This document shows positions 8,920 to 16,934 of a stretch of DNA of 50,231 nt, in pieces. Both the position numbers and the translations under genes were made by a program. The stretch spans positions 1 through 50,231 of the forward strand of contig CAYFUL010000003.1 of NCBI GenBank assembly GCA_964346375.1, given 5' to 3'. Positions within the stretch are counted from its first letter, which is position 1. Each line of letters starts with the position of its first letter. The notes below the pieces were generated by a model, which had not been told where the DNA came from, ran no database searches, and saw nothing but the letters and a program-made list of their open reading frames with translations. The stretch comes from CAYFUL01 sp964346375. Lineage in GTDB: Bacteria; Bacillota; Clostridia; Tissierellales; Peptoniphilaceae.

Positions 8920-9684
8920 ATGGAATATTTAAAATCAGAATTTACAAATATAGAAAAGGATTATATAGGAGAGACTCCCATAATAAGAGTAACTCCAAAA
9001 ATAGAAAGGGAACTACACAAGACAATAATTTTCTACCATGGTTGGGGAAGTAATATGACTAACCAAGTATTTCGTGGAAATATCCTTGCAAGTTATGGAT
9101 ACCAAGTAATTCTTCCAGAGGCAGTACACCATGGAGAAAGAGGAGAGTTGGACTATGAGGATATGGACGTGGTATATAGATATATGCCAGAAACTCTAAT
9201 AGGCAATATAAAAGAGGCTCCAAGTATTTTAAAGGGCGTTGTAGAAAAGTATGGAGCAGATCCAGATAGTATAGTTGTAGGAGGACATTCCCTAGGAGCA
9301 ATTACAGCAGGAGCACTATTTACCTTTAGTAAAAATCTCCATGGACTAATTATGTTTAATGGGGTTTTGGATTGGAACTGGTTTTTAAAGGAAATTACTC
9401 CGCCACAGGGACTAACTTACGAAGAAGAGAGAATGCACGAATTTTTATACCAAATAAATCCAATGAACTATCCAGAAAATTTTGGAGATAGAAATATGAT
9501 TCTCTTTAATGGAAAAGAGGACGAACAAATTTCTCCAGAGGCACAGGAGAATTTTTATAAACTTGTACTGCCACACTTTACCAATGAAAAATTAATAAAC
9601 TTTGAAAAATTTGACAGAACTCATCACCAATTAACGACACAAATGTTAGAGAAGGCAATAATGCATATGAAAGAGTATTTTTAA
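8920..9684 (+). CDS. Alpha/beta hydrolase (prolyl-oligopeptidase/acyl-esterase-like)
   Basis: The 254-residue cytoplasmic hydrolase has an oxyanion-hole-like YHGWGSN (39-45), the nucleophile elbow GGHSLGA (Ser124), a likely acid at Asp201 (NGKEDEQ) and a C-terminal His at 235/236 (DRTHHQ). The catalytic triad is therefore complete. It resembles the YitV/S9-like esterase group. The substrate is unknown. The start codon abuts the ung stop, and it is the last gene of the run before a bidirectional terminator. Ile codons are almost all ATA near its start. Confidence 0.82.
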   Translation: MEYLKSEFTNIEKDYIGETPIIRVTPKIERELHKTIIFYHGWGSNMTNQVFRGNILASYGYQVILPEAVHHGERGELDYEDMDVVYRYMPETLIGNIKEAPSILKGVVEKYGADPDSIVVGGHSLGAITAGALFTFSKNLHGLIMFNGVLDWNWFLKEITPPQGLTYEEERMHEFLYQINPMNYPENFGDRNMILFNGKEDEQISPEAQENFYKLVLPHFTNEKLINFEKFDRTHHQLTTQMLEKAIMHMKEYF

Positions 9685-9693
9685 ATTAAATTA

Positions 9694-9722
9694 TCCCCTA
9701 ATTTTTTAAAAATTTAGGGGAC
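9694..9722. terminator. Bidirectional terminator between convergent genes
   Basis: TCCCCTAA pairs with TTTAGGGGA around an A/T-rich centre, with A-rich and T-rich tracts on either side. It lies between the + strand hydrolase and the minus-strand HD gene and can serve both. Confidence 0.75.
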
Positions 9723-9732
9723 AAATTTTATT

Positions 9733-10308
9733 TTAGGGGGTAATTGTGTTAATCTTAGATGCAAAATCTAATAGCTTTAAGGATTCCTCTGTTCGTAACA
9801 TTTTTACATCTAACCATTCTATACCAAATCTAAGTCTATCTAGGGCATCGGCATCTTTAAAAACTCTATAGACAGTTATTCCATCACTTGGATTTTCTAA
9901 ATCCCTAAGGATAATTTCCTCCCCAATAGTATCATTTCTGTCGTGGTAGTAAATTGCGTAGTAGGCAATGGGATTAAAATCCATGGAGTTCTCTCTACAG
10001 TATTCCCTATATCTATTTGCACCTCTCATCCCATGGCCAACGTCAGTTCCGTCGTCAAATCTTCTACAGTCGTGAAATACACTTCCAATACAAAGGGCAT
10101 TAAGTAAATTGTCACTAAGGTCTAATTTCATTCCAAGTACAATGGAAAAAAGTAGTACACGCATAGAGTGGTTATGACCATGAATTAAAGTGTCCTCTAG
10201 TGTAAAATCAACTCTATTAAGTAAAAAATCAGCCCAGTAATTAAAAAGTCTAGTGGATTTTTCTCCAATTTTTAGTTTTTCCAGTTCACAAAATAATTTC
10301 TCTTTCAT
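9733..10308 (-). CDS. HD-domain phosphohydrolase-like protein
   Basis: The 191-residue protein has HD-superfamily metal ligands in order: HGHNHSMRV, then the HD pair in VFHDCRR, then GHGMRGA and a late Asp in FKDADALDR. It resembles small HD proteins of the YedJ/HDIG type that act as phosphohydrolases. The start ATG follows GGGAGAAG. It lies after the GlsB-like gene in the same direction, separated by that gene's terminator. The biological substrate is unknown. Confidence 0.8.
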   Translation of the reverse strand: MKEKLFCELEKLKIGEKSTRLFNYWADFLLNRVDFTLEDTLIHGHNHSMRVLLFSIVLGMKLDLSDNLLNALCIGSVFHDCRRFDDGTDVGHGMRGANRYREYCRENSMDFNPIAYYAIYYHDRNDTIGEEIILRDLENPSDGITVYRVFKDADALDRLRFGIEWLDVKMLRTEESLKLLDFASKINTITP

Positions 10309-10320
10309 ACTTCTCCCAAG

Positions 10321-10343
10321 AAAAAAATCTCCCGAGGGGGATT
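10321..10343 (-). terminator. Terminator of the GlsB-like gene
   Basis: On the minus strand AATCCCCC and GGGAGATT pair around a 2-nt loop and are followed by seven T. It lies 3 bp past the stop of the small membrane protein. Confidence 0.8.
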
Positions 10344-10345
10344 AT

Positions 10346-10591
10346 TTATTTTTTAATAGCATTTATAACAGCGAGTAAAATTACCGCTCCTAGTACTCCA
10401 ACTATAAGGGAAGGCAAAACTCCTCCACCAGCTTGAATATTTACAAGTCCTAGTACGAATCTACCAATAACTCCACCTACAATACCAACTATGATATTAG
10501 CAAGGGCTCCCATTTGTACGTCTTTTTTCATTATCATACTTGCGATCCAACCAGCGGCTGCACCGACAATTATACTCATTAACCAGCCCAT
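10346..10591 (-). CDS. GlsB/YeaQ/YmgE family stress-response membrane protein
   Basis: This is an 81-residue protein of three transmembrane helices, very rich in Gly, Ala, Ile and Val. It shows the family pattern GAAAGWIASMIMKK, then a second helix NIIVGIVGGVIGRFVLG, then a third near the C-terminus. The family (formerly transglycosylase-associated) is induced by stress in many bacteria, but its molecular function is unsettled. A perfect AGGAGG precedes the ATG. It appears to be monocistronic, with its own terminator. Confidence 0.9.
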   Translation of the reverse strand: MGWLMSIIVGAAAGWIASMIMKKDVQMGALANIIVGIVGGVIGRFVLGLVNIQAGGGVLPSLIVGVLGAVILLAVINAIKK

Positions 10592-10690
10592 AAAAACCTC
10601 CTAAGATAAACTTTGATGTCTTACAGTTTATACATATCAAAAAATACCAAAGGCTAAGCAGAATTAAGGGGAATAATTTAAAAAAACTAA

Positions 10691-11652
10691 TTATTCTTCC
10701 CATTTATGATTTTTATAAAGGCTTCTAGCAATACCAATTAAATCTGCATAGTCTCCATTAATAAGCGCCTCTGCAGTTTCCTTTGTACGAATTCCACCAG
10801 TAAGTAGAACTGGAATATTTACAGATTTTTTTACAAGGTAGGACATATCCTTAAACCAACCGGGATTTTTATCCTCCTTTCTTGCAAATCCAAGTATACC
10901 TCCAGAGATGGAAATAAGATCTGCGCCACAGGACTCAATTAATTTTGCTGCATTAGTTGCGTCGTATTCAGTATTTCCATAGGGAGAATAGTCGCAACCA
11001 CCAAGGCGAACAGAGATTACAAAATCTCCCGTAGCCTGTCTTACATTTTTTATAACACTAGCTAAAAATCTAAGTCTATTTTCAAAACTGACGCCGTATT
11101 CATCCTCTCTCCTATTGGTAAGGGGAGAATAAAATTGGTTTAGTAGGTATCCGTGGGCGGAGTGGATTTCTACGCCGTCATACCCAGCTTTTTTAACCCT
11201 AATAGCAGCCTGTGTAAACTTATCTATAAAAATTTCAATTTCCTTAGTTGAAAGAGGCCTTGGAACATCATTGCCTAAGATTATAGAACTTGCACTTAAA
11301 AGTTCTCTTCCTGTAAAAGAGGTAGAGGTTTTTGCCCAGCGTGGCTTATCTGTGCAAAAATTTTAATATCAGGATTTGCATCGTGTACTCTTCCAGTTAA
11401 AACTTTTTGTGCTTCAATTACACTGTCATCTGCAAAGGAGACCTGATTTAGATCAGCCTTTCCACTTTCGTCTATGTAACTGTATTCAGTAGTAATTAAA
11501 CCAACGTTTTTATTCTTTGCTATAGATACGTAGTGATTAATTAGATTCTCTCCAGGGATTCCATTGGGAGAACTTTCCGTCGCCATTGGAGGAAAAACAA
11601 TTCGACTCTTTAATTCAATACTACCTACGGCTATTTTACTATCTACTTTAAT
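10691..11652 (-). pseudogene. Old Yellow Enzyme family NADH:flavin oxidoreductase, frameshifted
   Basis: The minus strand encodes a near-complete OYE TIM barrel of about 320 codons. It has IELKSRIVFPPMATES at the N-terminus, FAQISHAG, then in another frame KTSTSFTGRELLSAS, GYDGVEIHSAHGYLLNQF, VISVRLGG, and the FMN-phosphate motif VLLTGGIRTKETAE near the end. One base is missing near 11334-11337: GGGCAAAA where GGGGCAAAA would restore SHAGAKTS. The upstream frame has no ATG. The best-placed start, after AAAGGAT, is an ATT at 11650-11652, where one change would give ATG. It is either a decaying gene or a sequencing error plus a rare start. Confidence 0.8.
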
Positions 11653-11833
11653 ACTTCTATCCTTTCAGATTAAATTCTAACTTTGATTATATTATAGCCT
11701 TTTAAGGAATATTTGTAGAGTATTTTTATATTGCTCAAAAAGTTTTTAGTAACTAAATTTTAGGTATGTTGTTTTGAGAATAAATTCAAGAAGCAAATTT
11801 TTTATTATTGTAATAATATCCCCAACCCACGTT

Positions 11834-11914
11834 GTTTTCGAGGTGAAGGCGTTAAAAAAAATCCATGTCTGAGCCGCAGGCGAGTTTGGAATTTTTAGCC
11901 TTTGCCGAGAAAAC
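11834..11914. repeat. Imperfect long inverted repeat
   Basis: The left arm begins GTTTTCGAGGTGAAGGCG and the right arm ends GCCTTTGCCGAGAAAAC. The arms pair over roughly 28 positions with a few mismatches around a GC-rich centre (GTCTGAGCCGCAGGCGAG). It has no coding potential. It sits in the 390-bp gap between the OYE remnant and the RNA-repair gene, next to the palindrome at 11917-12020. It looks like a small dispersed palindromic element. Confidence 0.6.
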
Positions 11915-11916
11915 TT

Positions 11917-12020
11917 TCCTTTAGTAAGCGAGAGGGGTTAGGAGGGGTGAAGGGGAACCAGGGGAGAAACTGCGTAATTTCTCCCCTGGTTCCCCTTCAT
12001 TTAAATAAAAAAGTAATTTT
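11917..12020. repeat. Palindromic dispersed repeat, copy 2 (21-bp perfect stem)
   Basis: Positions 11949-11969 and 11978-11998 form a perfect 21-bp inverted repeat (arm begins GAAGGGGAACCAGGGGAG) around the 8-nt loop CTGCGTAA. Left and right flanks match copy 1 at 1815-1915. It lies about 45 bp beyond the stop of the minus-strand RNA-repair gene, so it may also stop transcription or protect the 3' end. Confidence 0.85.
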
Positions 12021-12044
12021 ATGGTATTTGTAATTGACAATACT

Positions 12045-14285
12045 CTACATCCTATGTAATCTATTCTCATAAATATCCCTTACTGCCCAAATATTTAAAT
12101 ACCTTGGTATTTTATTTTCCACTAAAAATTTTAAAAACTCTTTTTCATCCCTACTACTCATTCTAATACTAGCCCTATTTACATATCCATCGTAGACTTT
12201 TTTTCTCTTAGTCCACAGTAAAAAGTAGTCAGTCTTTACTTTAAACATATCCTTTGCCCTATCCTCTACTACTACTCCCTCTCTGTCCACCTTTTTCTTT
12301 TCCCTTGCTACAAATTCCTTCATCTCTTTCCAATTTTCTAAAGTAGCTATTTTTTCCTTTACTGGAACTTCTAGCTCCTCTCCCGCTTTTTTTAGGTCAT
12401 TGTAACTGTAAAATACATTGTCCACTATGGAATTTTTTACTCCGTCTAGTAGTACTACCTCTGGCTTTGGATATTCTATTACTGGGGTTTTTACTCTTAT
12501 ATCCATATTTTCAAATAGTAATGTGTAGCCCTCATGTTTTTTTAGTACACTTTTTAATTTTTCCATGCCTATTTTTTTAAGGAGCAAGTCGGCGAAAATA
12601 TACTCCTCTTTATAATTTCCTATGGATAATTCATCCATTGCTTTTTCTAAATCCCTCTCTGGTAGTATATTGGTCTTTGTTCCAAATAGTACTTCTCCAT
12701 TGTAAAGGCTTACCATTCCTAAAAATCCATTTTCCTTTTTATATGCTGTCAATGGAAATTCTAAATGTACACTCCAATACTTATCCCATAGAGATTGCTG
12801 CTCTGAAATAAAACTCTTGGTCTTATAGTAGTCCTCATCGTCTATTTCGTTCATCTCTCCATAGTCGAAGAATTTATTATATCCCCTCATTACAATTTTT
12901 TGGGCTTCTAAATCGTAGAATAATCCCCTTGCACGAATGGTGTACTTGTCCCAACGCCTTTTAAAAAATGCGTCCTTTGTAAAGGATAGACATATTATGT
13001 TATCCAAGACTTTTCTTGTCTCTATACTTGGGTGTATTCTTAGTTTTCTAGTTATTAGATCTGTTTTCTGCCTTCTGTCTAATTCTAAGGTATCTATTCC
13101 GCCCTTGTACTTCTTTATATTTCTGCCGTCTCTTGTTATTTCCAGTAGGTACATATATCCGCCAAACTCTGCTGTGGAATTTATATTGTATACATTTCCC
13201 TTCTTTGTGGTCCAATCTCTAAAGGATATATGTCCGTGTACTTGGTATAGATTTTCCCTTGGAAGTAGTCTATTAAAAGTCTTTGCGCTTACATCCTTAT
13301 TACTTCTATTTACTTCCAACTCGTCTGACGAATAGGTTATTATCCTTTCGTCAAAATAACTTACCCCTGCGTGGGAACATAGGTAGTCGTCGCCATTATA
13401 TGTAAAGTAGTAGACCTGGTGTAATTTTTCTACTATTGCCTTTATTTTTTCTCTCCAGTTTGGAAGGGATTCTATATCTGATTTTGTTACTAGCTTGTAG
13501 GTTTTGGAGCGTATCATTGTCTCCTTGCTTCTTGCGTGGTACTGTAACCATCTTTCGTGGTTTCCTATTAGAAAAACCATGTTAGGGTAATTTAAGTGGT
13601 TGTATATCCACTCTATTACCTCTGAATTTTCATATCCCCTGTCAATATAGTCTCCTAAAAATAGGTAGAACTCATCCTCTTTTATCTCTGGTATTGCCCT
13701 GCGAAGATGTGTATAGTTTCCGTGGATATCTGATATGAGATTTACCTTCTCATAATTATTTAAGTCGTACTTTCTGTAGAATACTCTCCCATTAAATTCC
13801 TGCGGAGAGATAGATTCCTTTAGGGGGTACTTTAATATATCCTCTAACATATTTTCAAGGATGGTCCTGTCTACAAACTTATAGTCCTCCGTTGCGCTAC
13901 ACCTTCTATAACAAAGGTCTATATAGGATTTTTTCTCCTCCATTGTTTTAAGTGGAGGGGTAAAATCCACTACATAGAATCTATAATTATATGTCTTTGC
14001 AATTCTCCTTACCATTTGATGAATTTCCCTAGAGGTATTAGTTCCATCTAGTAGTACCAGCTCTCCCCTACTCATTCTTAGTCGCATAGTATCATAGATA
14101 AAGTTCCACATTAATTTTCTATTGTCCTGTGGAACGTATCTATTGCCATATTCATCTATCTTTACTTGGTTAAGTAGTACCCTTATTGCATCAGATTCTA
14201 TGGTAAAATTTTGGAGGTTTCGCTTTTTTATAAAGGTACTCTTTCCCGCTCCAGGGATTCCCCTTAACATAATGAGTATTCTCAT
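12045..14285 (-). CDS. RNA repair protein: polynucleotide kinase, metallophosphatase and Rnl1-like RNA ligase
   Basis: The 746-residue protein holds three RNA-repair activities. Residues 1-170 are a P-loop 5' polynucleotide kinase (RGIPGAGKST at 8-17, LLDGTN around 78-83). Residues 180-400 are a calcineurin-like phosphatase (DIHGN 186-190, GDYIDRG 211-217, GNHE 241-244, SHAG 304-307, VHGH 349-352). Residues about 430-700 are an RNA ligase with a T4 Rnl1-like signature: KENG at 517-520 with the likely nucleotidyl Lys517, EGVV from 669 and FKVK at 681-684. Together these could heal 2',3'-cyclic phosphate and 5'-OH ends and seal them. The domain order resembles bacterial Pnkp, but no Hen1 partner is in the window. 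Its ATG lies 1 bp after the ABC-F stop, so the two are coupled. Confidence 0.85.
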   Translation of the reverse strand: MRILIMLRGIPGAGKSTFIKKRNLQNFTIESDAIRVLLNQVKIDEYGNRYVPQDNRKLMWNFIYDTMRLRMSRGELVLLDGTNTSREIHQMVRRIAKTYNYRFYVVDFTPPLKTMEEKKSYIDLCYRRCSATEDYKFVDRTILENMLEDILKYPLKESISPQEFNGRVFYRKYDLNNYEKVNLISDIHGNYTHLRRAIPEIKEDEFYLFLGDYIDRGYENSEVIEWIYNHLNYPNMVFLIGNHERWLQYHARSKETMIRSKTYKLVTKSDIESLPNWREKIKAIVEKLHQVYYFTYNGDDYLCSHAGVSYFDERIITYSSDELEVNRSNKDVSAKTFNRLLPRENLYQVHGHISFRDWTTKKGNVYNINSTAEFGGYMYLLEITRDGRNIKKYKGGIDTLELDRRQKTDLITRKLRIHPSIETRKVLDNIICLSFTKDAFFKRRWDKYTIRARGLFYDLEAQKIVMRGYNKFFDYGEMNEIDDEDYYKTKSFISEQQSLWDKYWSVHLEFPLTAYKKENGFLGMVSLYNGEVLFGTKTNILPERDLEKAMDELSIGNYKEEYIFADLLLKKIGMEKLKSVLKKHEGYTLLFENMDIRVKTPVIEYPKPEVVLLDGVKNSIVDNVFYSYNDLKKAGEELEVPVKEKIATLENWKEMKEFVAREKKKVDREGVVVEDRAKDMFKVKTDYFLLWTKRKKVYDGYVNRASIRMSSRDEKEFLKFLVENKIPRYLNIWAVRDIYENRLHRM

Positions 14286-14286
14286 A

Positions 14287-16179
14287 TTACTCCTCGTTTA
14301 ATTCAATCCAACTATTGTAAAGTTCATCTAGTAGATTTCCAACTTCTTCCCGCCTACTACTTAGTTTTTGAATTACCTCATAGTCGTTATAATTACTTGG
14401 GTCGGAAAGTTCACCGTCTATTTCATGTAGTTCTTCCTCAAGGTTTTTAATCTGCTCTTCTAAATTTTTTAAGTCCGCTTTTAATTTCCTAATCTCGCTT
14501 CGTTTTTTTCGCTCTAACTTCTTTTGATTTTGAAGATCTGTCTTGGAAATTTCCTCCTCCTCTACTTCATCCTCTGCCTTTGTTTTTTCCAAGTAGTAGT
14601 CGTAATTTCCAAGGTACTCGTCTATTTTTGTAGACTCCATTACAAATAGCTTGTTACAAATTCTATTTAAAAAATATCTGTCGTGGCTTATGGAAAGGAC
14701 AGTGCCGTCGTAGTTTAACAGGGCCTTTTCCAGTGCTTCCTTTGAATCAATATCTAAGTGGTTAGTGGGCTCGTCTAGTAGAAGTAAATTTGCTCCCTTT
14801 AACATAAGTATTAGTAGAGCAAGCCTTGCCCTCTCTCCCCCAGAAAGATCTCCAATAATTTTAAATACATCGTCTCCAAAGAATAGAAATTTCGCAAGAT
14901 AGGATCTAATTTCGTAGGCGTTTAGTTTAGGATAGTTGTCCCACATTTCGTCAATTATGGTGTTTTCCCTATTAAGGGACTTTAATTCCTGGTCAAAGTA
15001 GGCGATTTTTAAATTACTGCCATAGTAAATTGAACCAGAGGATTTTTCCAATTCCCTCATAATAATTTTTAATATGGTACTTTTTCCAATACCATTTGAA
15101 CCAATTAAACCTATTCTATCTCGCCTATATACGTTAAAGGAAATTCCACTAAAGAGAGTTTTACTTCCATAGCTTTTTGAAAGGTCCTCTACACGAAGAA
15201 CATCTTCCCCCGATGGCATTCGTACACTAAAGGAAATATTAGAAGTCTTATGTGCCGTAGGAGCATCTACAAGTTTCATCTTATCCAGTAGTTTTTGGCG
15301 AGAGGCACCCTGCTTTAAAAAGTAGTCCCTTCCCCGGCTTCTAAAGCGGGCGATAATCTCCTCTTGTCTTTTTATTTCCTTTTGCTGGTCAAGGTACTGT
15401 TTGTTTAAAAGCTCCAGTTCACGTTCTCTATACTTTAAGTAGTTGTTGTAATCTCCCCTGTAAATTTTAAGGGAATGATTTTCCAATAGAAATATTTTTG
15501 AAACTACATTATTTAAAAAATATCTGTCGTGGCTAATTACAATAACTGCTCCCGGATATTCCCTTAAAAATTTTTCAAGCCATGAGGAAGCCTCTAAATC
15601 TAAATGGTTAGTAGGCTCATCTAGTAGTAGTAAATCGGGGCTTTCAAGGAGAAGTTTTCCAAGGGATAGGCGAGATTTTTGTCCCCCACTTAAATTTTCT
15701 ACCTTTAAATTAAATTCCTCGTCCTTAAATCCAATTCCCTTTAAAACTCCCCTAATTGCAGAATGGTATCCATATCCATTTTGATTTTTAAACTCCTCTT
15801 CTAAAGAGGCGTATGTATTTAAAAGTTCATCTAGATTTTCAGAGTCATGGTTTTTAGAAATCTCCTGTTCCATTTCTCTAAGACTCTTTTCAAGATTTAT
15901 TACATGGGAAAAGACCTCTAGAGCTTCTTCATAGACGGTACTACTATCCTTTAAATTAAATTGTTGTTTTAAATAACCTATCTTAACATTTTTTTGCAGG
16001 TGAATTTCTCCGTCGTCCTTTGAAATTTCACCAGAGATAATATTAAACAGGGTGGTCTTTCCGCTGCCGTTATTTCCAATTAGACCAATCTTTTCTCTAT
16101 CTTCAACTGTAAAAGAAATTCCATCTAGTACAGTGTCTATTCCAAATTCTTTTTTTATTTCACTAACTGATAAAATCAA
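14287..16179 (-). CDS. ABC-F family ATPase
   Basis: The 630-residue soluble protein has two ABC domains and no membrane segments. Walker A motifs are GNNGSGKTT and GSNGIGKST, signatures are LSGGQKSR and LSGGERAR, and both Walker B segments read LLLLDEPTNHLD. A linker with charged helices separates the domains, and the last 80 or so residues form a Lys/Glu-rich coiled coil. ABC-F proteins act on ribosomes, relieving stalls or giving antibiotic protection. The subfamily is not clear by eye. The start is TTG at 16179, placed by AAGGTGG. An in-frame upstream extension would swallow that site. It is followed directly by the RNA-repair gene and is divergent from rex. Confidence 0.93.
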   Translation of the reverse strand: MILSVSEIKKEFGIDTVLDGISFTVEDREKIGLIGNNGSGKTTLFNIISGEISKDDGEIHLQKNVKIGYLKQQFNLKDSSTVYEEALEVFSHVINLEKSLREMEQEISKNHDSENLDELLNTYASLEEEFKNQNGYGYHSAIRGVLKGIGFKDEEFNLKVENLSGGQKSRLSLGKLLLESPDLLLLDEPTNHLDLEASSWLEKFLREYPGAVIVISHDRYFLNNVVSKIFLLENHSLKIYRGDYNNYLKYRERELELLNKQYLDQQKEIKRQEEIIARFRSRGRDYFLKQGASRQKLLDKMKLVDAPTAHKTSNISFSVRMPSGEDVLRVEDLSKSYGSKTLFSGISFNVYRRDRIGLIGSNGIGKSTILKIIMRELEKSSGSIYYGSNLKIAYFDQELKSLNRENTIIDEMWDNYPKLNAYEIRSYLAKFLFFGDDVFKIIGDLSGGERARLALLILMLKGANLLLLDEPTNHLDIDSKEALEKALLNYDGTVLSISHDRYFLNRICNKLFVMESTKIDEYLGNYDYYLEKTKAEDEVEEEEISKTDLQNQKKLERKKRSEIRKLKADLKNLEEQIKNLEEELHEIDGELSDPSNYNDYEVIQKLSSRREEVGNLLDELYNSWIELNEE

Positions 16180-16208
16180 TTGCACCACCTTGAATAATTT
16201 TATCAAAA

Positions 16209-16237
16209 TTTACAAATTATTTATAGTCTGATATAAT
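16209..16237 (+). promoter_or_regulatory. Consensus promoter for rex
   Basis: TTTACA (16209-16214), a 17-bp spacer and a perfect TATAAT (16232-16237) precede rex. Transcription should start near 16244, leaving a very short leader. Confidence 0.8.
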
Positions 16238-16259
16238 ATTGACGAGTGGAGGTGATGCT

Positions 16260-16898
16260 TTGAATAAATCGGAGAATAAAGTCTCAGAGACTGTAATAAG
16301 AAGATTGCCAATTTATCATAGATATTTAAACGAGATAATTGACAAGGGGATAGATAGAATATCTTCTAAAGAACTAAGTAATTTAACTGGGTTTACAGCG
16401 TCTCAAATTAGACAGGATTTAAATAACTTTGGAGGATTTGGTCAACAGGGATATGGATACAATACAAAGGACCTTCGTGACCAACTTGCTGCAATTCTAG
16501 GTCTTAACATTCCATACAAGGCAGTAGTAATTGGAGCAGGAAGACTAGGCTCTGCCATAGTAAGGTATAGTGGATTTTCAAACAATGAATTTAAAATAGT
16601 CTATATGTTTGATAGCAATCCAGATTTCGTAGGAGAATTTGTACAGGGAGTAGAAGTTCTTGATGTAAACACCTTAGAAGAAGTTGTAGAAAAAGAAAAA
16701 ATCGACATAGGAATTATTACAGTTCCAAATACTTCTACCCAAGAAATTGTAGACAAACTTGTTAGTGCAGGTATTTCAGGAATATGGAATTTTGCACCTA
16801 TAGATATTTCCGTACCAGATGATATAATAGTAGAAAATGTAAGACTTAACGATTCACTGTTGACACTTTTCTACTACTTAAAAGAAAAGAAGAATTAA
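16260..16898 (+). CDS. rex: Redox-sensing transcriptional repressor Rex
   Basis: The 212-residue Rex has an N-terminal winged helix (VIRRLPIYHRYL, then FTASQIRQDLNNFGGFGQQGYGY, the conserved DNA-recognition stretch) and a C-terminal Rossmann domain with GAGRLGSA that senses the NADH/NAD+ ratio. Rex represses fermentation and anaerobic energy genes when NAD+ is high. I chose the TTG at 16260 because GGAGGTGAT lies 7 nt upstream. An earlier in-frame TTG at 16239 overlaps the promoter. It ends just before a strong terminator. Confidence 0.95.
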   Translation: MNKSENKVSETVIRRLPIYHRYLNEIIDKGIDRISSKELSNLTGFTASQIRQDLNNFGGFGQQGYGYNTKDLRDQLAAILGLNIPYKAVVIGAGRLGSAIVRYSGFSNNEFKIVYMFDSNPDFVGEFVQGVEVLDVNTLEEVVEKEKIDIGIITVPNTSTQEIVDKLVSAGISGIWNFAPIDISVPDDIIVENVRLNDSLLTLFYYLKEKKN

Positions 16899-16899
16899 T

Positions 16900-16926
16900 G
16901 ACATCCAAGTGGATGTCTTTTTTTTA
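16900..16926 (+). terminator. Terminator of rex
   Basis: GACATCC and GGATGTC pair around AAGT and run into eight T. The next gene starts only 9 bp later, so read-through probably supplies part of its transcription. Confidence 0.85.
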
Positions 16927-16934
16927 GGAGAAAT

